64,000 bases of DNA from Nocardiopsis sp. FIRDI 009 (GCF_003386285.1 NZ_QPNC01000013.1:62001-126000); one strand, 5' to 3'; numbered from the stretch's first letter, positions 55,177 to 63,999 are shown. The notes: generated by a model not told the origin, from the sequence alone. Program-made: numbers and translations.

Positions 55177-55563
55177 GGCCTCATACTCTCCGTTCCGCCC
55201 CCGCCGTCCCCGCACCGGGGGTGGGACCACGGCCACGGGGGTTCGGGGCGGGGTCCGGCGCACCGGACGCGGAGCGGGTTCCGCACCGTACCGTGTGACC
55301 GGGCATCCGGCCACCGCCGCGCTTCCTCGGTCCCGTGGCCGCGGTCGGCTCACAGCACCGCCCCCGCTCACCCATGAGACACCGGGAGAGCGACCGGCCG
55401 ATACGGTGGCGAACCCGCCGAGACGACGGGACCGTCCACCGAACCGAAGCAAGTTCACCCCGCCGGGTCTTGGCACGCGGGCCGGTGGGAACCATCGTGG
55501 AGGAACACGCGCACGCCGACCGGCGCGGCCTGACCCCCGACGGACACGGAGGACTCCACCCCG
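55177..55563. other. Divergent intergenic region
   Basis: About 390 bases separate the CoA-transferase and 2-oxoacid dehydrogenase genes. Promoters for both should lie here, but I found no clear hexamers or palindromes. No gene is supported. Confidence 0.45.
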
Positions 55564-57804
55564 ATGAGCGACACAGGCGGCCCCGCCGCCGTCGACCGGC
55601 ACTTCCGAGACGCGGTCACCGCCCTGCCCCCGACCGAACCGCGCCCCGCAGCGGCGCCGATCACGCCCGACAGTCAGATCACCGGCGACGACCTGCTACG
55701 GATCTTCACCGCCCAGGCGGGCAGTCGACAGCTCGACTTCGCCGCCCGCGAACTGGGCGCCAGGAAGCAGGGCTTCTACAGCATCGGATCCTCCGGCCAC
55801 GAGAGCAACGCCGCGGTCGCCGCCGCGCTGCGCCCCAGCGACCCCGCGCTCCTGCACTACCGGTCCGGCGCCTTCTTCCTGTACCGCGGCGGCCAACTCC
55901 CGGGACAGCAACCGCTGTGGGACGTCCTGCTCGGCGTCGTCGCCGCCGCGGAGGAACCGATCAGCGGCGGTCGACACAAGGTGTTCGGCAGCAAATCCAC
56001 CGCCGTGATCCCCCAGACGTCGACCATCGCCTCGCACCTGCCGCGGGCGGTGGGGCTGGCGTTCGCCATCGAACGCGCGGCACAGCTCGGGGTGGAGACC
56101 GAATGGCCGACCGACGCCGTGGTGGTGTGCAGCTTCGGCGACGCCTCGGCCAACCACTCCACCGCGGCGGGCGCGATCAACGCCGCCCTGCACTCGGCCC
56201 ACCAGGGCATCCCCATGCCCATCCTGTTCGTCTGCGAGGACAACGGCATCGGGATCAGCGTGCGCACCCCCGCCGGGTGGATCGACAACGCCTACGGCCA
56301 CCGCCCGGGCCTGCGCTACTTCACCTCGGACGGCAGCGACCCGATGGACGCGTTGACGATGGCCGCACGGGCCGCGGAGTGGGTGCGCCGGAACCGGGCG
56401 CCCGCGTTTCTGCGGCTGCGGACCGTCCGGCTGATGGGGCACGCCGGGTCCGACGTGGAGACCGCCTACCGGAGCCGGACCGAGATCGCGGCGGGCCTGG
56501 AGCACGACCCGCTCGTGGGCACCGCGCGCCGCCTCGTCTCCTCCGGCGTGCTCACCCCCCAGGAGGTCATCGACCGCTACGACCGCGTCCGCGACGAGGT
56601 CACCGAGCTCGCCGAGAAGGCGTGTGCCCGGCCCAGGCTCCGGACGGCGGCCGAGGTCGTCGCGCCGCTCGCACCGCATCGCCCCCGGGCGGTGCGGGCC
56701 GACGCCGCGCGCACCGCGCCCGAGGCCGACCGGCGGCGGGCGTTCAGGGGGACCCCGCCCGAGGGCGAGGGGCCGGTGACCCTGGCCCAGGCCGTCAACG
56801 GCACGCTCGCCGACCTGCTGTGCCGCGACCGCGACATCCTGGTGTTCGGTGAGGACGTGAGCCGCAAGGGCGGCGTGTACGGCGTCACGAAGGGGCTGCG
56901 CAGGCGGTTCGGGGCGCGCCGGGTCTTCGACACGCTGCTGGACGAGCAGAGCGTCCTGGGCGCCGCTCTGGGGGCGGCGCTGTCGGGTTTCGTGCCGATC
57001 CCCGAGATTCAGTACCTGGCCTACCTGCACAACGCCGAGGACCAGATCCGCGGCGAGGCCGCCACGCTGTCCTTCTTCTCCCGCGGCCAGTACCGCAACC
57101 CGATGGTCGTGCGCATCGCGGGCTACGCCTACCAGAAGGGCTTCGGCGGACACTTCCACAACGACCACTCGGTGGCCGCCCTGCGTGACATCCCCGGCGT
57201 GGTGATCGCGTCGCCCTCCCGGGCCGACGACGCCGCCCACATGCTGCGCACCTGTGTGGCGGCGGCGCGCGAGGACGGCCGGGTCTGCGTCTTCCTCGAA
57301 CCGATCGCGCTGTACCACACGCGGGACCTGCACGAGCCCGGCGACGGCGGCTGGCTGGCGCCCTACCCGCCGCCGGATGCCTGGGGCGCGCGCCACGTCG
57401 GACTCGGCCGGGCCCGCACCTACGGCGACGGGACCGACCTGACCCTGGTCACCTTCGCCAACGGGGTGCCCATGTCCCTGCGCGTGGCACGCCGCCTGGC
57501 CGAGCGCGGGATCCACGCCCGGGTGCTGGACCTGCGCTGGCTCGCCCCGCTGCCCGCCGCCGACCTGCGCAGGGAGGCCGAGGCCACGGGCCGTGTGCTG
57601 GTCGTCGACGAGACCCGCCGCACAGGGGGCGTGGCCGAGGCGGTGCTCGCCGAACTCGTCGACGCGGGTTTCGGCGGCGCGTTGGGGCGGGTGAACAGCC
57701 TGGACAGTTTCGTCCCCCTGGGCCCGGCCGCCGACCAGGTGCTGTTGAGCGAGGAGATGATCGAGGAGGCCGCCCGGCGGCTGCTGTCCGCGGACCGCCG
57801 GTGA
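55564..57804 (+). CDS. Fused E1 alpha-beta of a branched-chain 2-oxoacid dehydrogenase
   Basis: This 746-residue thiamine-diphosphate enzyme joins E1 alpha (residues about 40-365; SSGHESNAAVAAALRPSD, TPP motif CSFGDASANHSTAAGAINAA, FVCEDNGIGIS) to E1 beta (about 400-740; GEGPVTLAQAVNGTLADLL, FGEDVSRKGGVYGVTKGL). In most bacteria these are two proteins. It should decarboxylate branched-chain 2-oxoacids and pass the acyl group to a lipoyl E2, which is not in this window. The fused form is found in some actinobacteria and Bacteroidetes. An alternative substrate such as pyruvate is less likely. The ATG has a somewhat distant GGAGG. Confidence 0.88.
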   Translation: MSDTGGPAAVDRHFRDAVTALPPTEPRPAAAPITPDSQITGDDLLRIFTAQAGSRQLDFAARELGARKQGFYSIGSSGHESNAAVAAALRPSDPALLHYRSGAFFLYRGGQLPGQQPLWDVLLGVVAAAEEPISGGRHKVFGSKSTAVIPQTSTIASHLPRAVGLAFAIERAAQLGVETEWPTDAVVVCSFGDASANHSTAAGAINAALHSAHQGIPMPILFVCEDNGIGISVRTPAGWIDNAYGHRPGLRYFTSDGSDPMDALTMAARAAEWVRRNRAPAFLRLRTVRLMGHAGSDVETAYRSRTEIAAGLEHDPLVGTARRLVSSGVLTPQEVIDRYDRVRDEVTELAEKACARPRLRTAAEVVAPLAPHRPRAVRADAARTAPEADRRRAFRGTPPEGEGPVTLAQAVNGTLADLLCRDRDILVFGEDVSRKGGVYGVTKGLRRRFGARRVFDTLLDEQSVLGAALGAALSGFVPIPEIQYLAYLHNAEDQIRGEAATLSFFSRGQYRNPMVVRIAGYAYQKGFGGHFHNDHSVAALRDIPGVVIASPSRADDAAHMLRTCVAAAREDGRVCVFLEPIALYHTRDLHEPGDGGWLAPYPPPDAWGARHVGLGRARTYGDGTDLTLVTFANGVPMSLRVARRLAERGIHARVLDLRWLAPLPAADLRREAEATGRVLVVDETRRTGGVAEAVLAELVDAGFGGALGRVNSLDSFVPLGPAADQVLLSEEMIEEAARRLLSADRR

Positions 57805-58044
57805 GGGTGGCGTCGAGGCGCCGGCGGGCACCGGAACGGAGACCTCCGCATGGCCACGCCGACACGGACACCGCACAGGGGCGGGAGTGGGTCCCGGGGT
57901 GTTCGTGCCGGGTTCTGTGACCGGCCTGCGAGGGGTCCGCTCACCGGCGGGCCCGGCCGGGGGCGCGGGTGCCGCTGGTGCGCCGGTCCTGGCCGCCTGC
58001 CTCCGGTTCGGCCAGGGCCCGCCGGTCATCGGTTGCACCCCGGG

Positions 58045-58270
58045 CGGCGGTTGATCCACGGCCTACGGTTCCGGGCGCGGACTGGCATACCGTGGTGGGA
58101 CCGGCCCGAGCGGTACGGGTCCGTGGGAGACGGGGTAGGGGTTGTTCCGCCGCGGGCAGCGCAAGGACACCTGGAGCCGCATCTTCGAGCGACTCCAGGC
58201 CCGGGCCGCCGCGAAGGAGCTGATCACCTGGGGCATCTCGGTGGACTCCACCATCATCCGCGGCCGGTGC
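58045..58270 (+). mobile_element. IS5-family transposase remnant
   Basis: Two short frames show a decayed IS5-type transposase N-terminus: LIHGLRFRARTGIPWWDRPE followed by RYGS in one frame, then DTWSRIFERLQARAAAKELI followed by TWGISVDSTIIRG in another. This is the usual helix-turn-helix region and the first catalytic Asp (SVDST). The homology stops abruptly after STIIR. No inverted terminal repeats could be fixed. It is clearly non-functional. Confidence 0.75.
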
Positions 58271-58438
58271 GCCCGTCCAGGCCGCGGTACAGGCACTGGC
58301 CGTTGCCCAGGGCTCGGGGGGACGCGCGGTACCCGCCTGAGCCGTCGATGCCCGGTAACGCCATGACGTCGGTGACGCGGCCACTGTGTGGAGCCGCGCC
58401 CCACCGGCGCGGAGGTCGGCTGTGAGGAGCTACCGAAG

Positions 58439-59143
58439 ATGTTCCAGGAACTGGTGCGGTATGCGCCCACGGTGCATGACGCGACGGTGCGCGGGGCGCT
58501 CTACCCTCGGCGGTCCCTGGTTCTGGTCGCCGGGGTCCCCGGGGCCGGGAAGAGCACCCTGCTGCGGCGGCTGTTCGGTCTGCGCGGGGACGAGGAGCGG
58601 ACTGTGCTCACCGCGGACGGTGTGCGGGTGATCGACTCGCTGCAGTCGCGGTACCGGCTGGGATCGCTGCTCGGCCGGGTCCCCTACCCACTGTGGCGCT
58701 GGGTGGTGCACGTACTGCACCTGACCCGGGTGGCCGCGGCGCTGTGCGGCGGCCCGGTGGTGGTGCACGAGTGCGGGACCCGGCGCCCGGTCCGCGTGCT
58801 GCTCGCCCTGCTCTGCCGACTCCGCCGGTACGAGGTGCACGTGCTGATGATCGACGCCACCCCGCAGGAGGCCCGGAGCGGGCAGAACGCCCGGGGGCGG
58901 CGGGTGACCGAGCGCAGCCACCGGGTGCATTCGCGGCGCTGGCGGCGGCTGCGCGCGGCCACCCGGCACGGGCCGACGGCGTTCGCGCCGGGCGCGCGCA
59001 GTCTGCTCGCGCTCGACCGGCGCCGGGCGCGGGAGCTGGCCTGGATCCGGTTCGGCCCCTGCGCGAACGACCCTAGCCTCCTGCACACCGCGGTGGAGTC
59101 GCCCTCCACCCAGCTTGAACTCGTGGTGTCCCCTACCCCGTGA
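58439..59143 (+). CDS. P-loop kinase-like protein (AAA_33 type)
   Basis: This 234-residue protein has Walker A LVLVAGVPGAGKSTLLRRLF near residue 35 and a lid-like Arg-rich region GQNARGRRVTERSHRVHSRR near 160. The pattern resembles AAA_33 small kinases, which phosphorylate small molecules, or zeta-toxin-like kinases. ATG 58439 follows GAGGAG by nine bases. An in-frame ATG at 58388 without a ribosome site is less likely. It lies within a region of transposon debris, which suggests horizontal origin. Substrate unknown. Confidence 0.72.
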   Translation: MFQELVRYAPTVHDATVRGALYPRRSLVLVAGVPGAGKSTLLRRLFGLRGDEERTVLTADGVRVIDSLQSRYRLGSLLGRVPYPLWRWVVHVLHLTRVAAALCGGPVVVHECGTRRPVRVLLALLCRLRRYEVHVLMIDATPQEARSGQNARGRRVTERSHRVHSRRWRRLRAATRHGPTAFAPGARSLLALDRRRARELAWIRFGPCANDPSLLHTAVESPSTQLELVVSPTP

Positions 59144-59364
59144 CACTGGCTGGTCAGGCGGTACGACGTCTCCATGGGGCACGCACGAGGGGCGGGTTGA
59201 CGCCCCAGGGGCGACAGCGACGAGAGCAGGTGCGTAGACGGGCGGCCGAGCACGTCGCCCGTGGTGACAGGACCGGGAGCATCACCAGGGAGCTGCGGGT
59301 GAGGGCGCGGTCGGTATGACGCTGGCGACGCGCCTGGGTCCTGAGCGGGAGGCGGCCGGTGGCG

Positions 59365-59520
59365 CGGGTACGCGGCACCGGCTCGGGCACGACCGTCGGC
59401 GGCTTGAGCCCGCGCATCGGGTTGGGGATCTCCTCCTCGGCCAACCACCTGACGAACTGCCGCAGGCGTGGAACTGGTGGTCGAGGTAGGAGTCCTCATG
59501 GCCGCGGCGGCGCAGCCGCA
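59365..59520 (-). pseudogene. Tyrosine recombinase (integrase) N-terminal fragment
   Basis: On the minus strand one frame reads EDSYLDHQFHA and another continues RQFVRWLAEEEIPNPMRGLK followed by PPTVVPEPVP. Together they form the SAM-like core-binding domain typical of phage-type integrases, in which NPM..LKPP precedes the catalytic domain. The join needs one frameshift, and the catalytic domain is missing. It is a small relic of an integrated element. Confidence 0.65.
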
Positions 59521-59587
59521 CCGGCCAGAACCGTACTGATCAGCGGGCGTCTCCCCATGAGGGAAAATCCATGAGCCAACGAATAGA

Positions 59588-59767
59588 TCAGGACGGATCA
59601 CCAGGATCACGTTCCACAATTTCCACGCATGAGTGGGTGGGTATGGGAGAGGCCACCTCCGTCACCCCCTCTCGGCGGACTCGTTCCTCGATCTCGGCGA
59701 GGCGTCTTCGCAGGGCATCGATGCCGTCCTGACGGAGTATCTGGATCAGCGGTTCGTTCTCAGTCAC
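59588..59767 (-). CDS. Small hypothetical coiled-coil protein
   Basis: This 59-residue frame starts at GTG 59767 (TENEPLIQILRQDGID), with CTGGAG eight bases upstream. It has a helix ALRRRLAEIEERVRREG likely to form a short coiled coil and ends with Cys and acidic residues. I recognise no family. It lies among transposon relics, so it may be foreign. Codon use is mixed, with less GC in third position than neighbours. Confidence 0.45.
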   Translation of the reverse strand: MTENEPLIQILRQDGIDALRRRLAEIEERVRREGVTEVASPIPTHSCVEIVERDPGDPS

Positions 59768-60186
59768 AGTCCGAACTCCAGGGACCCATAGGATCGAAGA
59801 CACCTTCAGGTGATTCGAATTCTTCATCATCCCATTGTTGTGGAATCTGAGCGTAACCCGCGCCCTGCACACCTGATGGTCGTGCCTGAAGGACGACCGC
59901 TCCTTCGAGGAGGAGTGCGTGGAGGGCCACGTCCCAGCGGTCCACGAGGGCACGGACACGCCTGAGCCCACCGACTTCGACGCCTGGAGCCACGTCGGTG
60001 TGGCGAGCACGCGCCGCTACGCGGTCACCGCCTACACGCGGCCGGGGTTGCTCCGGGGATCGGAGGCGTACCCCGGGTGCCGTCAACGAACGTGGCACCA
60101 CCCGTGAACGAGAGGGACCCACCGTGGTCTCCTGCCCGCGCATGCCTCCACCAGGCTGGAGCTCCAGGGGACGACGGACGGTGGGC
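59768..60186. other. Degenerate region between mobile relics
   Basis: About 420 bases with no gene I can support. The first 100 bases are noticeably richer in A and T than the window average. Several short frames look like eroded coding DNA but match nothing I know. Confidence 0.4.
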
Positions 60187-60547
60187 ATGGACGAACTCGT
60201 CGAGCACTGGACCGTGCCCGACGACGAGCATGACCTGGTCACGGGCAAGCGCCGTGCGACCAGGCTCGGGCCCGCGCTGCCACTGAAGCACCACACACGG
60301 CACCAACGCTCCCCCACGACCGAGGCGAACTCCCCGACGAGGCCGCCGAGATCGCCCTCCACGAGTGGTTCGGGCGCATGATCGGGTACCACCGCAAGCA
60401 GATCCGCGGCCACCCGGACTTTTGGATGTGCGGGGTCACCGACGCCAACAAGCTCACCGGCTGGCCGGCCACAGGCGTCGCCCACTCCGAACGCAGCACC
60501 GACCGGGTGCGCGAGGAGCTGTTCAAGCGCTGCTTCGCCGAGCGACC
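60187..60547 (+). pseudogene. Tn3-family transposase N-terminal (DUF4158) remnant
   Basis: The first frame reads MDELVEHWTVPDDEHDLVTG followed by KRRATRLG, and a second, after a frameshift near 60310, reads PHDRGELPDEAAE, then GYHRKQIRGHPDFW and DRVREELFKRCFAERPR. This is the DUF4158 domain at the start of Tn3-type transposases in actinomycetes. The catalytic part is absent. A 53-base stretch within it is repeated in inverted orientation at 61781-61833. Confidence 0.75.
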
Positions 60548-60580
60548 CCGCTGGGGGACACGTGTCCCCCGCCCCGCCCC

Positions 60581-61357
60581 TCAGGTGAGGTCCAGACCGC
60601 CGTCGAGGGTGAGGACCTGGCCGGTGAGCCAGGTGGTGCCCGGGTCAGCGAGCCGGAGGATCCATTCGGCGAGTTCCTCGGGCTCGCCGCGGCGGCCCAG
60701 CGGGATCTGCTGAGCTTCTGTCTCCTTGATCTGGCGCACGGCGGCCTCGGGCAGCCCGGCGGCCGACAACGCCTCGCTCTCGGTGGGGCCCGGGGCCAGG
60801 GCGTTGACGCGCACGCCCTCGGGCGCGAGTTCGAGGGCCCACGAGCGCGTCAGGTGCTCGATGGCGGCCTTGGAGGCGGCGTAGTGGGCGGCGCCGGGCA
60901 GCGGCCGGTGGCCGTAGGTGCTGGAGACGTTGACGATCGTGCCCCGCTGAAGGCGCAGATGGGGCAGGGCCGCGGCAGCCAGCAGGCTGGGAGCGGTGAC
61001 GTTGAGCGCGAACAGGTCGCTGATACGGGCGGCCTGGGTGTCGGCCAGCGGCATCATCGCGGTGGCGCCAGCGTTGTTGACGAGCAGGTCGATGCGGCCC
61101 CAGCGGGACGCGGCGGCCTCGGCGACCTCGGCGGGCACCTGGGGGGAGCGCAGGTCTGCGGGGTGGATGGCGATGCCGGGATGCTGGGCGGCGGTCTCAG
61201 TCAGTGCGTCACGGCGCCGACCCACACCCAGGACGTGGGCTCCGGCGCGGGCCAGGGCGATCGCGGTGGCGCGACCGATGCCCGATCCTGCGCCGGTGAC
61301 GATCGCGACCCGCCCGCTGAAGCGCTCCTGCTGCTGGTGCTGTGGTGATGTGGTCAT
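60581..61357 (-). CDS. SDR family oxidoreductase
   Basis: This 258-residue classical short-chain dehydrogenase has VAIVTGAGSGIGRATAIALA, the NNAGA motif in LLVNNAGATAMM, the catalytic Ser in VNVSSTYG, Tyr-Lys in HYAASKAAIEHL, and the C-terminal TGQVLTLDGGLDL. It would oxidise or reduce an alcohol or ketone with NAD(P); the substrate is unknown. AAGGAG precedes ATG 61357. It diverges from an ArsR regulator gene, and a long perfect palindrome between them is the likely operator. Both genes sit between Tn3 fragments. Confidence 0.9.
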   Translation of the reverse strand: MTTSPQHQQQERFSGRVAIVTGAGSGIGRATAIALARAGAHVLGVGRRRDALTETAAQHPGIAIHPADLRSPQVPAEVAEAAASRWGRIDLLVNNAGATAMMPLADTQAARISDLFALNVTAPSLLAAAALPHLRLQRGTIVNVSSTYGHRPLPGAAHYAASKAAIEHLTRSWALELAPEGVRVNALAPGPTESEALSAAGLPEAAVRQIKETEAQQIPLGRRGEPEELAEWILRLADPGTTWLTGQVLTLDGGLDLT

Positions 61358-61365
61358 ACCGACTC

Positions 61366-61396
61366 CTTGTTCGATGTTCGTTGAACATCGAACAAG
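61366..61396. promoter_or_regulatory. 31-bp perfect inverted repeat between SDR and ArsR genes
   Basis: Arms CTTGTTCGATGTTC (61366-61379) and GAACATCGAACAAG (61383-61396) match perfectly around a three-base centre. It lies nine bases from the SDR start and 14 from the ArsR start, so binding would shut off both genes. TTCGATGTTC-type palindromes are usual for ArsR-family dimers. Autoregulation by the adjacent ArsR protein is inferred. Confidence 0.8.
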
Positions 61397-61409
61397 CTAG
61401 CATAGGAAC

Positions 61410-61754
61410 ATGAGGAGAGCACACCATCCAGCGGCCGAGGACGTGGCGTTGCCCGAAATCATGGGGGCGCTCAGTGACCCTCTGCGCATCGGGCTGATAC
61501 GGGTGCTGGCCGATGGCGGCGAGCGCGGCTGGGGCGAACTCCGGGCGCCGGTCGCCAAGTCGACGCTCAGTCACCATTTGCGGGTACTGCGCGACGCGGG
61601 CGTGATCCGTACCCGCCAGGAGGGCACCCGCTGCTTCGTCCGGCTGCGCCGCGAGGACCTGGAATCGCGTTTCCCCGGCCTGATCAAGGCCGTCCTGGCA
61701 GCGGCCGACACCGACGGCGTGGGCAACGGTATCGGTCTCGTGTCCGGCGCGTGA
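61410..61754 (+). CDS. ArsR family transcriptional regulator
   Basis: This 114-residue winged-helix protein shows MGALSDPLRIGLIRVLADGG, the recognition region APVAKSTLSHHLRVLRDAGV near residue 50, and the wing IRTRQEGTRCFVRLRREDLE. There is no Cys-rich metal site, so it probably senses a small molecule or acts as a simple repressor. TAGGAA lies before the ATG. It is paired divergently with the SDR gene, an arrangement common in actinomycetes for quinone or aldehyde response. Autorepression through the 31-bp palindrome is likely. Confidence 0.9.
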   Translation: MRRAHHPAAEDVALPEIMGALSDPLRIGLIRVLADGGERGWGELRAPVAKSTLSHHLRVLRDAGVIRTRQEGTRCFVRLRREDLESRFPGLIKAVLAAADTDGVGNGIGLVSGA

Positions 61755-61780
61755 CCCGTCGAGGGTGAGGACGCCCGGCG

Positions 61781-61833
61781 CGGCGGCCTCGTCGGGGAGT
61801 TCGCCTCGGTCGTGGGGGAGCGTTCGTGCCGTG
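61781..61833 (-). repeat. Inverted copy of part of the Tn3 DUF4158 fragment
   Basis: These 53 bases are the reverse complement of 60298-60350 with a single mismatch by eye. The encoded minus-strand peptide PHDRGELPDEAA is the same as in the other copy. The homology ends sharply on both sides. With the copy at 60.3 kb it brackets the SDR-ArsR module in inverted orientation. Confidence 0.8.
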
Positions 61834-62097
61834 TCTCGGCCCCGCACCCGCGGGGACAAGTCCCCCCCGGTAGGGCGATACGTGTTCTGGGAAGTGTCCG
61901 GGTGCAGAAAGGACGCTCTCACCGAGGCGGGAGAATCGCAGAGGCGACATCCGCTCCCCCAGGAGTCCGGCGGTGGTCCGCTCCGGTGAAGCCGACCGTC
62001 GGACGGGCGAATCCCTCGGGGCAGAGCTCCGGCAGCTCACCCGGCCCCACGACCTCCAGGCCGGTGCACAGCGCCGAAATTAAGCGTTCTGCCCATC
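61834..62097. other. Intergenic region before the snapalysin-like gene
   Basis: No gene is supported. It contains one GC-rich hairpin (CCCCGCACCCGCGGGG near 61841) that looks like half a CRISPR repeat but occurs once. The right end becomes AT-rich toward the promoter. Confidence 0.4.
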
Positions 62098-62126
62098 TTG
62101 TGGTGAAAAGTCACTACACATAGCAT
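62098..62126 (+). promoter_or_regulatory. Promoter of the snapalysin-like gene
   Basis: TTGTGG (62098-62103) and TAGCAT (62121-62126) are 17 bases apart in an AT-rich island, 60 bases before the start codon. This is the best sigma-70-type match in the region. Confidence 0.55.
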
Positions 62127-62185
62127 CAGGCCGACCCCACCGGGTCACCACATGGATCAGCACCCTCACCCCCAGGGAGACCCCC

Positions 62186-62761
62186 ATGCTGAGACGCGTC
62201 CTCGCCCCCCTCCTGATCGCGCTGAGCGCGCTGGCGCTGATGCTGGCGGGTGCCGCACCGGCCACCGCGGCACCCACGGAGCAGTCCCAGCCGCTGCGCC
62301 AGACCGTGCTGTACTACGACGCCAGCCAGGCCGCGGAGTACACCTCCGCCGTCTCCTCGGCCGTGCGCGTGTGGAACTACAGCGTCAGCAACGTCCGTCT
62401 GGAGCCGGCCCCCGCCGGACGGCGTGCCGAGATCCGCATCATCGCCGACAACGGCTGGCCCCGCGCCCAGCTGGGCCCGGTGCGCCCGGGCGGACAGGTC
62501 ACCGTCTGGATGGGCCGTCAGGGCACCGCCGCGGGCTACGACGCGGTGCGCATCGCCGCGCACGAGCTCGGCCACAGCCTGGGCCTGCCCGACGCCAAGC
62601 CCGGCCCGTGCTCGTCGCTGATGTCGGGCTCCACCGGCGGCGTGAACTGCACCAACCCCTACCCCAACGCCTACGAGCGCTGGCGGGTCGAGGCCAACTA
62701 CGGCAGCGGCCTGGCCGGCCAGCGCGCCGCCGACGGGCAGCTCCTGGTCGACCGCGCCTGA
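62186..62761 (+). CDS. Secreted snapalysin-like zinc metalloprotease (M7)
   Basis: This 191-residue protein has a signal peptide of about 29 residues ending in ATAA and a mature domain with the zinc motif RIAAHELGHSLGLPDAKPGP, the HExxHxxGxxD site of peptidase family M7. The C-terminal GGVNCTNPYPNAYE is also typical of snapalysin, the small milk-hydrolysing protease of Streptomyces. Two Cys residues (PCSSLMSG and VNCTNP) probably form a disulfide. GGGAG precedes the ATG by about seven bases. In Streptomyces a LysR regulator often sits beside this gene; none is seen here. Confidence 0.93.
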   Translation: MLRRVLAPLLIALSALALMLAGAAPATAAPTEQSQPLRQTVLYYDASQAAEYTSAVSSAVRVWNYSVSNVRLEPAPAGRRAEIRIIADNGWPRAQLGPVRPGGQVTVWMGRQGTAAGYDAVRIAAHELGHSLGLPDAKPGPCSSLMSGSTGGVNCTNPYPNAYERWRVEANYGSGLAGQRAADGQLLVDRA

Positions 62762-63347
62762 GCGGACACACCGGCTCTCCACAGCCGAGGACCTTCGGCG
62801 CCGGCCCGCCGATTCGGGCCGGCGCCGGAGGCGCCACGCTCCCGCTCGCCTCCACGTGAGACCGGCCGCCGCGGTAACGGCACTGATGGTCGGGGTTCGG
62901 CGCCGGTTGGTCCGGCGACCGGGCATACACCTGCGTGCCAGCCTCGAGGCCGCGTTCGAGGACGTCGGTGCTGACCCGGAGGAAGGCCCCGCAGACGAAA
63001 CGGATGCGAACCCGAACGCGACGACGGCGCGGATCCCGTTCGAGCCTGCGACGGGCGCCGAGGCGGTTGTGGCGCCGTTGACCGCCACGTGGGACGCGCC
63101 GGAGATCGCGGCGATCCAGGTGGAGGAACAGGGCCGGGAAGGAGTGCGGAACCCGCGAAAGGTCACGTGCCCCCCTCGATGCGGGTGCGACGGCCCCGAC
63201 GGGCTGTGCGCGGAGGTGGCGGGGGCGGATACGTGGTTCCGCCGACGGGGGCTGCGCTCCACGTCGTACATGATGGACCGGGTTCGGACGCCGCCGTCGC
63301 GTCTTCCTCCGTGACCGGATACCCGACGGCGGCGTCTCCGCGCGGCC
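62762..63347. other. Region without a confident gene
   Basis: About 590 bases. A plus-strand frame (62856-63314) is open, but its protein is low-complexity in the first half and has no familiar domain or ribosome site. The other frames are no better. It may hold eroded coding sequence. Confidence 0.4.
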
Positions 63348-63635
63348 TCAGTCCTTGAGGAAGTCCAGGCGCGGGTCCGTCAGCCCCGGGGAGATCTCGA
63401 GGACCTCGGCCGTGACGACGTCGTTGATCACGAACGGGTCCTTCGCGACCCGCGCGCGGAGGTCCTCCGCTGTGGTCCCCGTGGCGAGCAGCGCGCCGCC
63501 CCGCCCCGGCTCGATGCTCCCGGCCAGCAGGAAGACCCCGTCCTCCATACCCTGGCGGATCCATTCCCGGTGGGCCTCCATGTGGTCGGCGGCTTCGGCG
63601 CCGTTGGCGGAGAGACGAAGCAGGACGATGTACAC
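63348..63635 (-). CDS. YCII-related domain protein
   Basis: This 95-residue protein matches the YCII family: it starts YIVLLRLSANG, has HMEAHREWIRQGMEDGVFLL (with the conserved His and Gly), SIEPGRGGALLATG, and ends VAKDPFVINDVVTAEVLEIS. YCII proteins have a ferredoxin-like fold with a conserved His-Asp pair and are of uncertain enzymatic function. I start at GTG 63635, six bases after GAGGAG. It follows the truncated TetR gene on the same strand after 55 bases, so the two probably form an operon. Confidence 0.9.
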   Translation of the reverse strand: MYIVLLRLSANGAEAADHMEAHREWIRQGMEDGVFLLAGSIEPGRGGALLATGTTAEDLRARVAKDPFVINDVVTAEVLEISPGLTDPRLDFLKD

Positions 63636-63690
63636 GAGGGTCTCCTCACAGACAGGGGTTGGGGGTGAAGGAGGGTACGGAGGTCGCCCG

Positions 63691-63999
63691 TCATCCGCGG
63701 TCGGCGGACACACGGGAGGCCGGTAGCCCTGTCAGCCACGTGTTGATCCGGTCGACCTCGCGGTGGACGAACTCGCTGTCGTGAAAGGCGTTCGACAGCG
63801 TGGCGATGCCTTGGCTGGACGCGAGGACCCGCATCGCGAGGTCGTCGGCCTCCGCGTCGAACCCGAGCTCCTCGAACTGCTCGCGCAACCAGGCGCGGAA
63901 CAGGTCGAAGACGCCCACGGCGTGCGCACGGAAGGGGTGGTCGAGCTTGGCGAGCTCGTTCGTCAGCGTCCCGACCGGACAGCCGCAGCTCTCGATGTC
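63691..63999 (-). CDS. TetR family regulator, C-terminal part (cut by window edge)
   Basis: The frame is open from the right edge to the stop at 63691, giving the last 102 residues. It begins DIESCGCPVGTLTNELAKLD and continues ASSQGIATLSNAFHDSEFVH. The CPVGTL...E pattern and the helix with GIATL are typical of the effector domain of TetR/AcrR regulators. The DNA-binding N-terminus lies outside the window. It is followed by the YCII gene, which it may regulate. Confidence 0.8.
   Translation of the reverse strand, partial: DIESCGCPVGTLTNELAKLDHPFRAHAVGVFDLFRAWLREQFEELGFDAEADDLAMRVLASSQGIATLSNAFHDSEFVHREVDRINTWLTGLPASRVSADRG

Noticed and set aside
61838..61870. A hairpin resembling a type I-E CRISPR repeat (CCCCGCACCCGCGGGG core)
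   Set aside because: It occurs only once here, with no spaced copies or cas genes nearby. A GC-rich hairpin by chance is likelier.
62856..63314. A 152-codon plus-strand frame after the snapalysin-like gene
   Set aside because: No ribosome site, mixed composition and no recognisable motif. I left the region as unassigned rather than call a gene.
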